From positions 30,452,583 to 30,516,582 of the forward strand of contig JAAOOA010000060.1 in assembly GCA_012861695.1 (NCBI GenBank): DNA of 64,000 bases, given 5' to 3'. The position numbers and the translations under genes are program-made. The DNA comes from Trematomus loennbergii (taxonomy: Eukaryota; Chordata; Actinopteri; Perciformes; Nototheniidae). Below, in pieces: positions 35,815 to 48,120 of this stretch (positions within the stretch are counted from its first letter, which is position 1; the number at the start of each line of letters is the position of its first letter). The notes beneath the pieces are model-generated. The model had not been told where the DNA came from. It saw only the letters and a list, made by a program, of their open reading frames with translations, and ran no database searches.

Positions 35815-37521
35815 ACAAAAAGCTCTTAAAATAGCTCCACCTCACTTTATTTATCCATTTAGTGAACCGACAGTATGATGACTTGTTGCCAGTCACTCAC
35901 ATTTTTTAAATACTTTCCTCATGTTGTCTCAATACCAGCATCTCTTGCCGACACATTTAGCATATTAAGTATAAAAAAGATATAAGCAGAGCAAAGGTGC
36001 TGTAATTGACAGGTGCCAATTAGCCGTACATATTCAAAACTTAAACTTTTGTTACTCGCTGAATTTAATGCACAGATTGCTTTGAAGTCTCCATTACGCA
36101 AGTGCAATTAGAGATCCAACTTCTACTGTGTGTATTTTCTAATCCTAACCTAAATATTATGTTGATTTACAGTAAATATGCAGAGCTCTGCATATAGACC
36201 TTCTGAGTTTAAGTTCTCCCACACAGATGCTGAGAAATCTGCTCAAAACAAGAAGGCCTGCTCCTGCTTTGCATTTCAATTTAACATTTCAGAGAACTGG
36301 CAGCATGTTGCCTCGCTTAGCCTTCGCTTCGTTACACCCACATGGCTTCTCGCCGTGCTCGTTGACGTCTTGCGCTGTTCAAAGGGCTGCGACTTGGCTG
36401 AGAAATTGGGGATTTCCATACCCGATCCCTCAGGTATCTACAAACTCAAATGCGTGTCCTGCTCATCTTCCTCCTCACACCCCCACTCCCATGCTGCAAA
36501 GCCTGCCCTTCTCCCCGCTCACACTGCTCGGATTTCACCGCGTCTCGGCGCTCAATTGACCCCGCCGCCGCATCGCTTTGTTTTGTTTTCCTGGAATCTC
36601 AGCAGCACCTGAAAGCCTCTCCGCTGTCTCTCGTATAGGGCATGCTCCCAGAGGAGAGTTAGCTTTGTGGCAGCCCGGTGCAAAATTGTGATACTTGGAC
36701 AAGAGTACTTAGGTGAAGCAAAGTGAAATGGAGGCAGGCACTGTTGTATTTAGCAGCAGGAAGGAGATCCGGGCTGCAGACGGCCGCCTCTGACCCGAGG
36801 GTGCTGCTCCGTCTCTTCCCACTGGGGTCGGCTCAGCCTCCGCCTGTGTGGGCAGGAATTTTCCATGCATGATAAATGGAGGAGGCATGGCGTCTGAGCT
36901 GTTTCAGCAGAAGAAAGTCGCTCCCTTTTTACCCTAGATATCTCTCACACTGTATTGTGCGAGATTGTACTCTGTGTAACAGTGTAAGAGTTATTTTTAA
37001 AGCATACCAGAATTTGAAAATACTAAAAGACGTATTTCCTGCACCATTTCTGAGGATTTACTGGACACAATATCTCTTGAGGATAAGCATTATTTATTCA
37101 TATAAGGAATATTTAATGAAGATGCTTGTAAATATTCAACCCCTTTAAATACTACAAATTTGCTTTGCCAACATTTTTTTAAGGAAACATAACTTGTGAT
37201 ATCCCAGGTCTGCGGAGGATTTGAAGGGAGGAGGTCAGGATGGATGGTTGGGTGTACTAATCACTTGTGTACTGCTCCACCAATGTTTTTAGATGTGGGT
37301 TACTTTGACACAGCTGTGGAAAAATGATTGATATGTGGAAAAATGATTTAGTAGAATTTAATTTTCTCCTATATTGACTGATATGAACGTCATTTAAAAT
37401 GAATGCTCAATGTAATCACTAAATACAAACAAAAACCTAGGCAGGAGATTTACTTGCTTTAAACTACGTGGTCACAATTGCATCACGCTGTCTCACATAC
37501 ATATCCTGTGTTCGCTCGATC
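35815..37521. other. Intron; mixed block at 36290-36900, no gene
   Basis: The stretch 36290-36900 is GC-richer, with short overlapping ORFs and CCCCACTCCCATGCTGC-like cytosine runs; none resembles a known protein. The rest is AT-rich. Confidence 0.35.
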
Positions 37522-38142
37522 TAAAGGCCCTGACACACCAAGCAGTCACCAGAGAACTCGCCGACGCCGACTGTTGCGTCGCCGTGTTCTCCTGCGTCTT
37601 GGCCGTGTGTCGCACTGGAACACACCGCAAAGACTTCAGCCGAGCACGTACGAACTGCGCATGCGTGAGTGGCAAGAACTCTCCTTACCAGCAGGCGGCG
37701 GTAGTGTGTATTCGTCATTCAAAAGAGGCAACAACCGGAAGACAGAGAAGAAGAACAGACTGTGTGATCTAAACAAACAACAAATAGCGTGTGCGTTCCA
37801 TTTTCACTCTCGTCCATCGAAAACATGTTTCGTGCGGTACTGGAGCTATCAGCCATTGGAGTGTTGCTTGTGGAAGACATTCCCAAGCAACCGTTTCGCT
37901 TCTCATGCACTGATTCGCTAGCTGAACAGCCAATCAGAGTGATTTCTTTGTCCGACTGCCTGTGGCCGACGCACGACCGATTCAACATGTTGAATCGGCC
38001 GTGCGTCGGCCATGAAAGGCCAAATAAGGCGTGTCGCGGCCGACGGTGCGGGACACACCAAATTGAGTTTGGGCGACAGGGCACGCTTCGTCGTCCGACT
38101 AACGAAATCGGCCGATTTCGGCCTGGTGTGTCTGGGCCTTTA
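37522..38142. mobile_element. DNA element with TAAAGGCCC ends and internal palindrome
   Basis: The left end TAAAGGCCCTGACACACCA pairs with the reverse complement of the right end (TAAAGGCCCAGACACACCAG). The interior carries many CGACG/CGGCC-type motifs and a near-perfect 50-bp palindrome at 37963-38012 (listed separately). No clear target duplication is visible; TAA/TTA at the tips would fit a PIF/Harbinger-type TWA target, but this is uncertain. Overlapping ORFs on both strands have no transposase motif. Confidence 0.7.
37963..38012. repeat. 50-bp near-perfect palindrome, no spacer
   Basis: Two 25-bp arms meet at 37987/37988 (…TTCAACA|TGTTGAA…) with a single mismatch. It sits inside the element at 37522-38142. 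Such a structure can extrude as a cruciform or fold as a hairpin in RNA. Confidence 0.9.
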
Positions 38143-39848
38143 GAGAAGCACATTGCTTGGTGTTCACCTGTCTCCATCTCTACCGTCAATATCGAATAAC
38201 ATCAAGCATAGTTGTGAGATAAATAATAAATAAATAAATTCGCTTAAATCTCAAATTAGGCAGATCTTGAGTTACACTACTGTCAATGTTTGACACTTTC
38301 AACTATTTTTGCATTTTAGGCCACACCTATCAGTGATGTCATAGGCTCATCAGGTGTTTTGCCGTCAGCAGCTGATGGAAAACATCTGCTATCACTGATT
38401 AGGGCGTGTCTGAAAAGAGAGCAGCTGATTGTATTTCAGCTGTGTGAGTCAGAGTGGATTTATCCCTCTCATATATTGGACTGTCTCCATCAACATATAC
38501 TGACTTCCTCATAAAGTGACATGTTGCAGCGCTGTCCCACTTACACTGTTCCAATCCACTGTCCACTCAATGGCTCGCTCAGTTTGATAAAAAGTGCATT
38601 TTCCCAAAACCACTGAGCCTTGGCCCGCCTCGCTGCAGACCCACTCCTATGGAGGGGCTAGTAAAATATACGTCCTGCAGGAATACTGCACTGTAATTAC
38701 ATTCCCCATTAGCATACGGAGGCTTGGAGTCACACTGCACTCAGCCTCCAGCAGCACTTTGCCATATGGTCCGTCTGCGCTTCTCAGGCGATATTTGGCA
38801 AGACTCTCGCAGAAGGTCAAATATCAAGTCAGAGGACTGTGCCAGAATTGCATCTATGCTAATTGCTCTCTCTCTCTCCTCCTCCGCTCTCTCATCCATC
38901 TCGTGCTCCTCTCTCTCTCTTTCCTCCCTCCTCTCCCACTGAAGTAAGTAATCTGCTTTAGGATGTTTCTGAGATGGAGATGGATTTGGTTTTCCTTCGC
39001 TGCCCCTCAGCCTAATCTCCCCCCTGTGACCACCCTGCCTCTCACAGCCACGGCTCTTAAGCACACCATCATACACCCCCCCCCCCCACCGCTTCATACA
39101 TGCCTAGTCAGCAAAATACTCCCAAATTCCTCATTACTCACAAATATCCGCAATACACTTAGCTTGATTTGCTCGCATAGTTGCTTGGTGCAAAGCTGGA
39201 CCTTGATTAAAAAAATTGTAGCTGTTTAGTATTTCAGTATAGGAATGCCATCAGGTTGTACTTTAGTTAGCTGTGTGAGTGTCATGACCATATTCAAGAG
39301 GGGCGGTTATTTGAATACATATGCTATTAAAAGAAAGAAAAGGTGGCATTAACAGCTTATGGTAATCCACTAAATGTGTTAATATCTCACATTTAAAGTC
39401 CTCCATGATGATGATCTGTGTTTAATATGAGCTGAAAAGCTGCTAGTAAACGCAATGGTGAACCAAATACTGAAAATGTAGTTGATGTTCATCAGACCTT
39501 GTAATTTAAGGGAGTAAAATAGAGATGCATTGAAGGGATAATAAATACTTCCAATCATGCGCCTTAATATTTGTTCTCACTCACGATAGGTCAAGGTTTT
39601 ATGGGACATGTGAAAAATGAATGCTATAAAATAGATTAGGTATGTTGCTTTTATCTAACACACCACATGCATTGATTTACTCTTCCTCCTGCTAGCTGCC
39701 GCCCCATTATATCATAGTTCTGAAGTCATTTTGAGATAGTTCTTTGGAAAACATTTTTAAAAACTGTAAGAATGTGAGCACATTTATTTCAGCGTGTTCT
39801 GAAAATTGTTCAGTGTTATTTGATTTAGGCTGTCAATATATCAATATC
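38143..39848. other. Intron, no gene; pyrimidine-rich patch 38865-38940
   Basis: A CTCTCTCTCC-rich patch and a C run at about 39077-39088 are the only notable features. Short Ser/Leu-rich ORFs are low-complexity shadows. Confidence 0.4.
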
Positions 39849-40503
39849 TTAACACTAGAACCGCCAGAGGTCGCTGTATACCTAAAACCGCCAACAGGTC
39901 AAATTTACCCGCTATTGATTTTCAAGGTACAATGTTCTTTTATTTATCATACAAGAACAGTGAGTTTTGATCGCACAGGGATGAAACTTATACCAATAGA
40001 ATATGTGGACTCTCAGCTTTTCATATAGTTTGTGCAGATAGCATGAATTATAACATATCGCTACCAGTGCTGATTTAAACGCTTGGTGTTAGACTTGTGT
40101 TTTGTTTAGGTACAAATCTCTCCATCTCTCTCTCTCTATCTATCTATAACTACCTATCTGTCTATCTCTCTCTCTCTCTATCTGTCTATCTATCCATCTA
40201 TCTCTCTATCTATAAGGAACCGCAGTAGACAAAAGGCGTTGCTATAGCAACACGTCATGTTTACGCTGCATTGTCTATGAGGTAAATATTACCCGCTGGC
40301 GGATATAGGTATAAATGGCATTTCTTTAGGCGATTTTTTCAATCTGACTTCATATTGACAATTTTTAACAACAGAGGGTGCTACATAACACACTTTCAGG
40401 AAAAGTCACGGACTGGGAGACTTGAATATTTTATTGAAAAAAGTTACATACAATCAAAAAACAGCTGCGGGTAAAATTGACCCGTTGGCGGTTCTAGTGT
40501 TAA
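39849..40503. mobile_element. TTAA-flanked piggyBac-like element with CACTAGAACCGCC ends
   Basis: TTAA at 39849-39852 and 40500-40503 flank ends CACTAGAACCGCCA (both ends, right in reverse complement). Just inside the left end the motif CCGCCAACAGGTCAAATTTA repeats the sequence found at the right tip (CCGCCAACGGGTCAATTTTA in reverse complement), so the left side has a doubled subterminal repeat. A CTAT/CT microsatellite occupies about 40118-40215. The ends resemble fish piggyBac elements; no transposase. Confidence 0.8.
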
Positions 40504-40611
40504 AGAGAACGACAGTCACAGGAATTTGATTCACACCAAGAATTTATTTTCGCTTTACAAGTGATATCTCTACGGCTCATAATGATATATTCCTCAAGTT
40601 ATAATCTAAGG

Positions 40612-40828
40612 CAGGGCTTCTCAAACTCCGGGCCAAACTGCAAATCAATCCGGACCGAACCCTGTGTCCCATTATAAAATAAAAAAATTGGGCATAGCGC
40701 GCGGTAAGAAACGGCTTCTTAATTTCAGTTTCGATGCTCCGCTCCGGGGGGGGGGGGGTTGATCCGGACCAGTGAGCTTGTATAAAATTCACAAGTGGAC
40801 CTTTAATAAAAAAGTTTGAGTACCCCTG
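40612..40828. mobile_element. Short hAT element, 8-bp duplication ATCTAAGG
   Basis: ATCTAAGG lies at 40604-40611 and 40829-40836. The ends are CAGGGCTTCTCAAACT and (reverse complement of right) CAGGGGTACTCAAACTT. The 217-bp interior has a G run at about 40746-40758. It is a clear non-autonomous hAT insertion. Confidence 0.9.
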
Positions 40829-40836
40829 ATCTAAGG

Positions 40837-41647
40837 GAACTGTGAAAAATACAAACACTGTTAGCCGTTAGCATTTTATAGGATCAGTAAAAAGATTAGT
40901 TAAGAAATAATATTGTTTCTGTTACATAAAAATAAGTCAGTGTTGTTCCACCTAAATACAAGGCATATCTAAGTTCTGATAAAATTCCAAGAAAAAGCCG
41001 CCAAGCTGATATCCAAAAGGAAAAGTAGTTTGTTTATTGTTCATAAGAAATAGTTCATGTAATTCAACTGGACATTGTCAGCGTTGCAGGTATTATGACG
41101 CTTTTCTGACATGTGTAAGTAGCAAGAAAAACACATTTTAAGTATAAAAAGTTAAATATGTCTGATAGTGTTTTACTGTTGTAGTAGAAAATATGGATTT
41201 TGACTATTTTAATTAATGGTGGCAGGTGTAATCAATTACAATAAATCATATTTAATCAGGTCATCATTATATTTTGCTTGTTAAAATGTAAAGTAAAACC
41301 ATAACGTAGCAACTAGCTAAAGCTGTAAAACATTTGACTTTTTCTGCATGAGTAGAGCAGAATTATAAAGTAGCATAACGTGGAAAAAGTAAAGAACAAG
41401 TACCAACATTTTGAACTGAAGTACGGTACTTGAGAACAGTATACTCTGTGCTGTAGAACAATTCAAATTACCTGTCCAATAACAATTCTTCATTTTGAAA
41501 TCACTTGCAATACTCGGTGTATTCAGACTAGTTTTCTCCGTAAACAAAAAAAGCAGAAAGATAACTTCATAACAGTAGATACTAATTCCATTACAGCCAG
41601 TTAATTACTTATTATCACCAGAATGTTATATGATTCTGTATATAAGA
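40837..41647. other. Intron, no gene seen
   Basis: AT-rich and featureless. Confidence 0.45.
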
Positions 41648-42010
41648 GATAAGATAAGATAGGACTTTATTCATCCCGAACGAAATTGTTGAGCCAGAGT
41701 TACAAAAATACAATAAACACAGCAGCACAATAATAATAAAACTGTACACTAACAGTGCAGTAAAAAGAGCAATTCAATAACTACAGGAAACATAGGCGGT
41801 CACATCATTAATGTAAATATTAACAGTGTAGCATTATGCCGGTAATACTCAAGGTTTGATCCGTTGCGCAGTGAGTGTGTTTGTGTTACGGTGTCGTGCT
41901 GCAGGGAGGGGGGGGCAGTGGCGTGTGGATGACTAGATGAGTGGTCTGTCCGTGATGGCGGCCTTGGAGAGGAACCTTTTATAAACGGCATTGGGAGGCT
42001 CGAATATTGG
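41648..42010 (-). mobile_element. Rex1-like LINE 3' end
   Basis: Read on the minus strand it ends with TTTCGTTCGGGATGAATAAA followed by a GTCC and (TATCT)n tail at 41648-41663, the same design as the Rex1-like tail at about 14340-14398. Upstream (to about 42010) it reads into CTCCAAGGCCGCCATCACGG, which looks like the same LINE 3' region. No intact ORF. Confidence 0.6.
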
Positions 42011-45000
42011 CTACAAGCTTTAAGATGAGATTTCAACCCCCACCTACCACCGCCTGTAACGGTGCAGGTGATGGATTGCTATACCTTCCAGGTTTGAGCT
42101 TGGCAACGCCCCAATATTCCTGCAGAATAAAGTGACAGGCAATATATAACACATCAGTTAAGGCTGACTGCACCACTGAAACTTTCCTCAGACCTGGCCC
42201 TGAGTCTTTGGCTGGCTCCAAAGTCTTCTTTCCTGACTCTGATGAAACATGCTCTTTCCTCACTGCTCTTCACAGTTTTGTCTGCTTCACCACCAGAAAA
42301 TATCAAAGGCATTTCCCTTTATGTTCTCATTTTACATTGAAATGATCACTGACTTTGATTTCCAGTTCTGAGGTGTCAGTGTGAATTGAGTTTGCGAGGT
42401 GTTACCTGGTAAAAAAACAAACAAATTGGCTGACCTGAGTTTGCACTTGTGATGCTGTGTGAAGATTATTTGTAAATATGTTCTATAAAAAGTCAGTGTC
42501 CAGACAGCTATAGCCGTGTCAGCCGCAGTTTGTTTGTCGAGAAGACGTGGGGAGTGGTATTTATTGCATCCAAAAGGATTGCGGTTATGAAAAGTGGCCT
42601 GGTTCCCGGTCTGTAGGTTAATAAATAATGGGTATTGTCAGGGTAATGTATGGGCCATGTGCTATAATGAGCATACGGAAACACATCAGCATACTCCCAC
42701 AGGCTGCTGTTCAACCACTGTCTCTCCCTGAGATTCCTCCCTATCTGACTCTGCTATTCTATCCTGATTTTTATGCCACATTACACATTTTATTCCAGTA
42801 TTCCTACTCATCTATAACACATTTTTTTACATCTCCGAATTAGAGTAGAGAATTCCTGGACAGAAAAAGAGAAGGGGAGGGGGAGAGATGGTTGGAAAAA
42901 AAATCCACCCGCAATTATGGTGAATTAAAAGTTTTATAATGTTGTGTGTACGTGTGTGTGCCTTTAGTGTGTGTGTGTGCTGGTGTGGAGGGAGGGGTGG
43001 GGGTTGCGGGGGTCTCTGTGACAAGGCTGGCTCGGAGCGTAGAGCCGAGGGTTCGTGCCAGACATGTCTCAAGAGAAACCGGGGCACATTTGCAATCACC
43101 CCGAGTTCAAAAGGGTAATTTATTCACAGTCTGTGGTTAAAGTAGGGCTGCTCAGAATGCCAGTGGGATTCTGCTGGGAAGCGAAGTAGAGACACATTAT
43201 TTTCATTTTCCCTTCTTGTTTTTTTTTCTTTCTCCTCCTGTCTCCCTCTCCTGCTTTTTATCCCCTCATCCTCCTCTTCATCGCCTGTTGTTGTTTCTGC
43301 GAGCCCTGTGTGGCGTCTTTTAACACACGCCGGCGAGCATATTTCACTTTTACACTCATCCGCATTGACGTCCCGGTGCTGATTGAATTTTGAGGCGCTG
43401 CAGCGTCTGCCATTATCATCCTCATCGTCTTGAGTGGTTTATCTCCGGCCCCAGCTCCGTGTGACGCCAAGGCTGCAGGGGAGAGGAGGGGCAGGGCCGG
43501 GGATATGAGGACTGTTCATGTGTTTTTTAATATTCCTGTGGAAAAGATAGGGAGGATCGGCCTTAACCTGGATGTTTAAGATTGCGGTTGGAGGTTTATG
43601 CTGTGTGTGCATGCATAGTGCCTTGCAGAGGTCAGAGCACTTTTAACAGAAACTGCATTAGTCCGGTCGGTTTGACTCTGATTTAACGTCCCGTTGTCGC
43701 CGTCTTTCTCCCACCTCGTCTCAATCTCTCGACGTGGCTTCGGCATTAACTGCACCTGCCAGGTTCAGTTAGGATCACAGGGTGTCATGGCTGCCCAGAG
43801 CCCTCACACTGCCTCGCCAGAATCAGCAGAGAATTATTCCGCCACATGTCAGTTTTACTGTGTCGTTATCACCAAAACCCACCGGCAGACACTTAAAATA
43901 CACTGCCTGCTGCGGTGGTGTGGTGTGGGGGGGTTAATTTGAGGTCTGGAGAAATCTCTTCCTCCTCCTTCAGTCAGCCCAATACTCGATCGTGTGCATT
44001 CATTGCCAGAGCGGGAAATTGTCTTCCCCTCGGTGTGTCGTTGTAGCCAGGTTGTTATGTACGCTCTGCTGCAGCGGCGTTGACGTGAGGCTGAGCTGCT
44101 GCCATGGCGTCTTGATTTGAGGTGAAACCTTGGTGTCTCTCCCTGGTGTAACACTATCAACCCTTACCTCCTCCCCACATATCCTCCTCCCTTTTATCCC
44201 TCGTCTGTCTTTCCCTCTCCCTGTTTTTCTGTATTCTTCTGTCTTTTCTCCTTCACTCTCCCCGGCGGTTGATGGAGTGATTTTGAAGGCGCATGCAGGT
44301 GGGGGAGCAGAGCAGTGCTAATTGAGCCTTCTTTGTGCCTGGTCACTGCAGTGTGCCGAGGCGAGGGGGCCTGGGAGTGAATCCAAGCAGCACTCAAGAG
44401 CCCCACTGGATCGATAACGCAGGAACTTAACAAAACAGAGACATGCCGAGTGCCCAGATCACGGTCATTATTGTCTCCGGCGAGCCGCACTTCCACCAGG
44501 GACTGATCAATGTGAGAATATGGATCAAGATAAACATTCTCAACGCCCCTGTCGCTCCTCTTTGCCTCAGCTTTTAGCGCATCATGTTCTAAACCAAGAG
44601 AGCAAAGCTGAAAGTGCCCCTGTGGATGTGCCGTATCCAATGTAGATGTGCACACCTTATCCACAGAATTCGGACAATTACATGCTTGTTAGGGATGTCA
44701 CCAGAACAATACTTCGGTATCAAGTTAATGCCAACATTCGGAAAATGTGACGATACCTGTTTATCTACAGTACAGCACCACAGGTACTGCTGTTGGGTCT
44801 GTCAGTGCTAGTCCTTCTGCGGCCGATAGAAAATGTTGATTGGACGTATTACACTAACTATTGACGTGTCCAAGGGGAAGCACTACTCTTTTTTATTAAT
44901 AATGCTACATTGTAAACAACAAATCTGTTTTGAAATCAGCAGGAGAGGTAGTTAACGTTAGCTGTTAGCAACCAGTTGAGGGTATGTTCAAATTCAATCT

Positions 45001-45689
45001 TGTGAAACTTGATTAAATATAACAGTTTGAAGAATATTTTTTAACAGTGATATAAAATAGATATTGGAGAGGGAATGATGACCCTTATTACTTCCCTAAT
45101 AAAAACTGAAAATGAAGGAGCATATGTTGAAGTACATGGGATTTATTGTGTTATGTTTGTTGAATAGCATGGTAAGGAATCGGTAGCTTGGTTTTTATGT
45201 TAACTTGAAATTTAAATGCTGCAGTACACCTATGGGAGGGAATAGGACCCACACACAAATTCAAATGTACCAATCCATCTTATCTCCTTAATGTTTTCCT
45301 GGGGTTCAGATGAGTAAAAAACTCACAATAAATCTAGGGTCAAATTGGTCAGCTTAGTTTCATGCCACTCATCCATCACATCTAAAAAAAGAAGCAGTAA
45401 TTACATGAAACAAGTATTTATCAAAGCCTAATTGCCTCCCAAAGCAAAAAAAACACACAATTAATGGAGCTACGATGACACAACAAGGGCGCAGGCGTCA
45501 GCTCGTTGCAATTAAGCAAAGAAAAAACATGAGATCTGTGAGAGCGTCTTGACCCATCAAAAACATAATGGTGTTTCATTTCATCCGTAGCTTTAAATTG
45601 GTGATGATGGTATCCTGCTGTTCTGGGTGCCTCCATTATTCACTTGGAAGGATAATAGTAATTGCTTAATGTGGTGTGAAAAAAAATTA
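42011..45689. other. Intron; several GC-richer non-repetitive blocks, no gene
   Basis: Blocks at about 42980-43500 and 43640-44660 are less repetitive and moderately CpG-rich, for example TGATTTAACGTCCCGTTGTC, CATTAACTGCACCTGCCAGG (E-box CACCTG) and GATCACGGTCATTATTGTCT (SOX-like ATTATTGT). They are candidate enhancers; the ORFs in them match nothing I know. 44690-45230 is AT-rich and may include a decayed hAT end (GGGATGTCACCAGAACAATA). Confidence 0.35.
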
Positions 45690-45957
45690 TATGGTAAATG
45701 GTGTGCTACCCACATTGGGAGAAAGGAGTCCAAAAGAAGTGTGAGGGTGATGTGACTGTTGTTGTTGGAGGTTTAATAAATAGGTGTTGACAGCCTTTTG
45801 CAGAGCTTTTCTCGTCAATATAAAGTCGTTTTTATTCATTAACTGTAATGGGATTATTTATCGGTTGATACTCACTTAATGAGTAAAGCTTAGTTTTCAG
45901 TTAAATCATGAATCGTTGCTTGTGCTTCTTTTAGCATCATTGGCCCCATTCACATTT
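45690..45957 (+). repeat. Duplicated intron segment X, copy 1
   Basis: This segment is alignable to 47607-47877. Shared strings include TCCAAAAGAAG, GTGAGGGTGATGTGACTGTT, AGGTGTTGA, AGCCTTTTG and TTTATTCATTAACTGTA. Copies differ by scattered substitutions and small indels, so the duplication is not recent. Confidence 0.75.
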
Positions 45958-46436
45958 TTTAGGTTTAAATGACTTTTGACAATCACATTTAACTTGCAAA
46001 TATTTTCTCTCTTGTTAAAATTAGGAATCTAAAATGGCTAAAGTGCTCTCTGTGAATTTGGTAGTTGTGTGACAGTCTACACTTTCCAAAGTTGCCTCTA
46101 ATGTAAAGAAATATAAATGTAATGTCACTTTAAGTTGGTGATGTGTTAACTATAAAAGTGTCACACAGCTAGAGTGCTGGATATACATCGTACATCATTA
46201 ACTAAACTAAGGCTGAGTGATTTGGCTGTAATAATCATAAGTATTATAAGACTACGGCAAATATTGTATGCAAAAATTACAAATATCAAACCGATCGATT
46301 GTGTTTTATTGTTATCTCTGTTGTAAGATATAATACTGCTCATTATGGACTATGAACCTGTTTCCTATATAAAAGGTCCTCAAAATGCTTGCTTGACAAG
46401 TTGTAAAACTGCAGATATTCCGTTTTCTAACTAAGA

Positions 46437-46702
46437 AATATTTTTTGACATCACTATGTATAGTAACACTTCTATTGGCTCGCGTTCCCACACATTGTAC
46501 GTGATAGGCTAAAAGGCAGGACATCTCTAAGCGTTTGACCAATCACAACAGAGACGGCCAGGTAATCAATCAGACTAGACTGGGCTCTGGTTTCAGACAG
46601 AGGGTGAAAAGAGGTGCTGCAGAGTTGCATGTAAACATGTCACATTAGAGGCACAACATACACATTTTTGACCTGAAAATGAGCATAATAGGGCCCCTTT
46701 AA
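46437..46702 (-). mobile_element. TTAA family A copy, one end
   Basis: It contains TTGACCAATCACAACAGAGA, GGGCTCTGGTTTCAGACAGA and the end GGGCCCCT then TTAA at 46699-46702. The left limit is uncertain. It lies between segment X copy 1 and segment Y copy 1. Confidence 0.6.
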
Positions 46703-47353
46703 GACAGAATCCCTTACACATGTTCCACTAAAAACGTATTGTGTTTCTTTTTTTAAATAAAAAATGCTTCCGATCATTAATTTAGACAACATAGTAGTAA
46801 AATGACATGATCATATTTAACTCCAGTGAAAGTCACTATGTGTTTATATAAACCATTTCCCTTCCTGTACACAGTTATTAATGTTTACTGTGGTCACATA
46901 TGTATAAGCCTGAGTGTAGGAGTGTGGCGCTAAGCTCTCATCAGCATGCCTTTAAAGAGCCTCCAATGACACTTGGTATTAAAATGTCAAATTGCCCTCC
47001 ACTCAGACTAAAGTGATTTTAGTTGTGATTATGCACTATTTCCCCCTGTCAACAGTGTGAAAAAATAATCAAAAAATGTGCTAATTGGTCATGGGGATTG
47101 GTGGGAGACTCCAGTATTTTATGTCTTTGACTTCCAAATGAGTTTGGGTAAGGAGAGGCTGTCACTCCGGCATAGAGGTTTTTAGGGGAGAAGAGGAGGA
47201 GGTGTTGGGGGGGGGGGGGGGGGGGGGCTGGCGCGAGCTCAAATTGAAATGATGCACTGTTCCCCCTCACTGCGGCTAGCGCTTGCAGTAATTAAATGCC
47301 TCATTGTTGCTTCTTGGGAATTTGTATTGAATATTTCATCCGGCGTAATGATT
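46703..47353. other. Intron between duplicated segments; long G run
   Basis: A G run of about 23 bases lies near 47205-47227. The flanking sequence (for example CTAGCGCTTGCAGTAATTAA at about 47276) is non-repetitive and might be regulatory. No gene. Confidence 0.4.
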
Positions 47354-47606
47354 ATTTGGGTGTGGGTGGGACGTGGATGTAATCACCTTGGCGGAGTCTT
47401 TGATGAAATACTTGGATTGGTGGTTGTGCTTTATTGCCGCTTTAAGTGCCCTTCTGGGTTTTTACTTGTACTTAATGTCCTGCTATTTAAAAATTCTGTT
47501 TCCAATATTATTGATTTTTTAGCTTCCAAATCTGTAATTTCCGACTGTGTTTATGGTAGTTTTTGTTATACATGACATGATTACTGCGCAGCCTTAAAAC
47601 CTGCAA
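47354..47606 (+). repeat. Duplicated intron segment Y, copy 1
   Basis: This is the closest match to 47878-48120. Shared exact strings include GACGTGGATGTAATCACCTT, AGTCTTTGATGAAATACTTG, GATTGGTGGTTGTGCTTTAT and AAGTGCCCTTCTGGGTTTT. It is immediately followed by segment X copy 2. Confidence 0.85.
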
Positions 47607-47877
47607 TATGGTTTGCTACACATTGGAAGGAATACATGTGTCCAAAAGAAGCGTGAGGGTGATGTGACTGTTGTTGTTGTTGGTGTAATAAACAGGTGTT
47701 GATAGCCTTTTGTAGACCTTATTTTCGTCACTGACATTTTGTTTTTATTCATTAACTGTAGCAGGGTTATTTGTTAGTTGATACATACGCAAATTAGTAA
47801 AGCAGTTATTTCAGTGGTCAGTTATTTCAAGCCTGAATCATTGGCTTTTGCTTCTGTTAGAATCACGGCCCAATACA
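47607..47877 (+). repeat. Duplicated intron segment X, copy 2
   Basis: Second copy of the segment at 45690-45957, joined directly to segment Y copy 2. Confidence 0.75.
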
Positions 47878-48120
47878 TTTGGGTGTGGGGGGACGTGGAT
47901 GTAATCACCTTGGCTGAGTCTTTGATGAAATACTTGGATTGGTGGTTGTGCTTTATTGCCCCTTTAAGTGCCCTTCTGGGTTTTAACTTTACCTAATGTC
48001 CCAATTTCAAAATGTGCTTTCCAATAATATTGATTTTTAACCTTCCAAATCTGTAATTTCTGACTGTGTTTATTTTTTTTGTTCAACATGACTGCCCAGC
48101 CTGGAAACCTGCAAATTAAA
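47878..48120 (+). repeat. Duplicated intron segment Y, copy 2, next to exon 2
   Basis: Runs to within about 30 bp of the exon-2 acceptor, ending around CTGCAAATT (copy 1 has CTGCAATAT). The exon itself is not duplicated. Confidence 0.85.

Noticed and set aside
36178..36612. 144-residue ORF
   Set aside because: No known motif, overlapping frames of similar length in the same GC-richer block, no splice or promoter support.
37478..38199. Overlapping ORFs of 136-156 residues on both strands
   Set aside because: They arise from the near-palindromic, stop-poor interior of the element at 37522-38142; no transposase motif.
44194..44664. 156-residue minus-strand ORF
   Set aside because: No domain, low-complexity end, and no evidence of exon structure.
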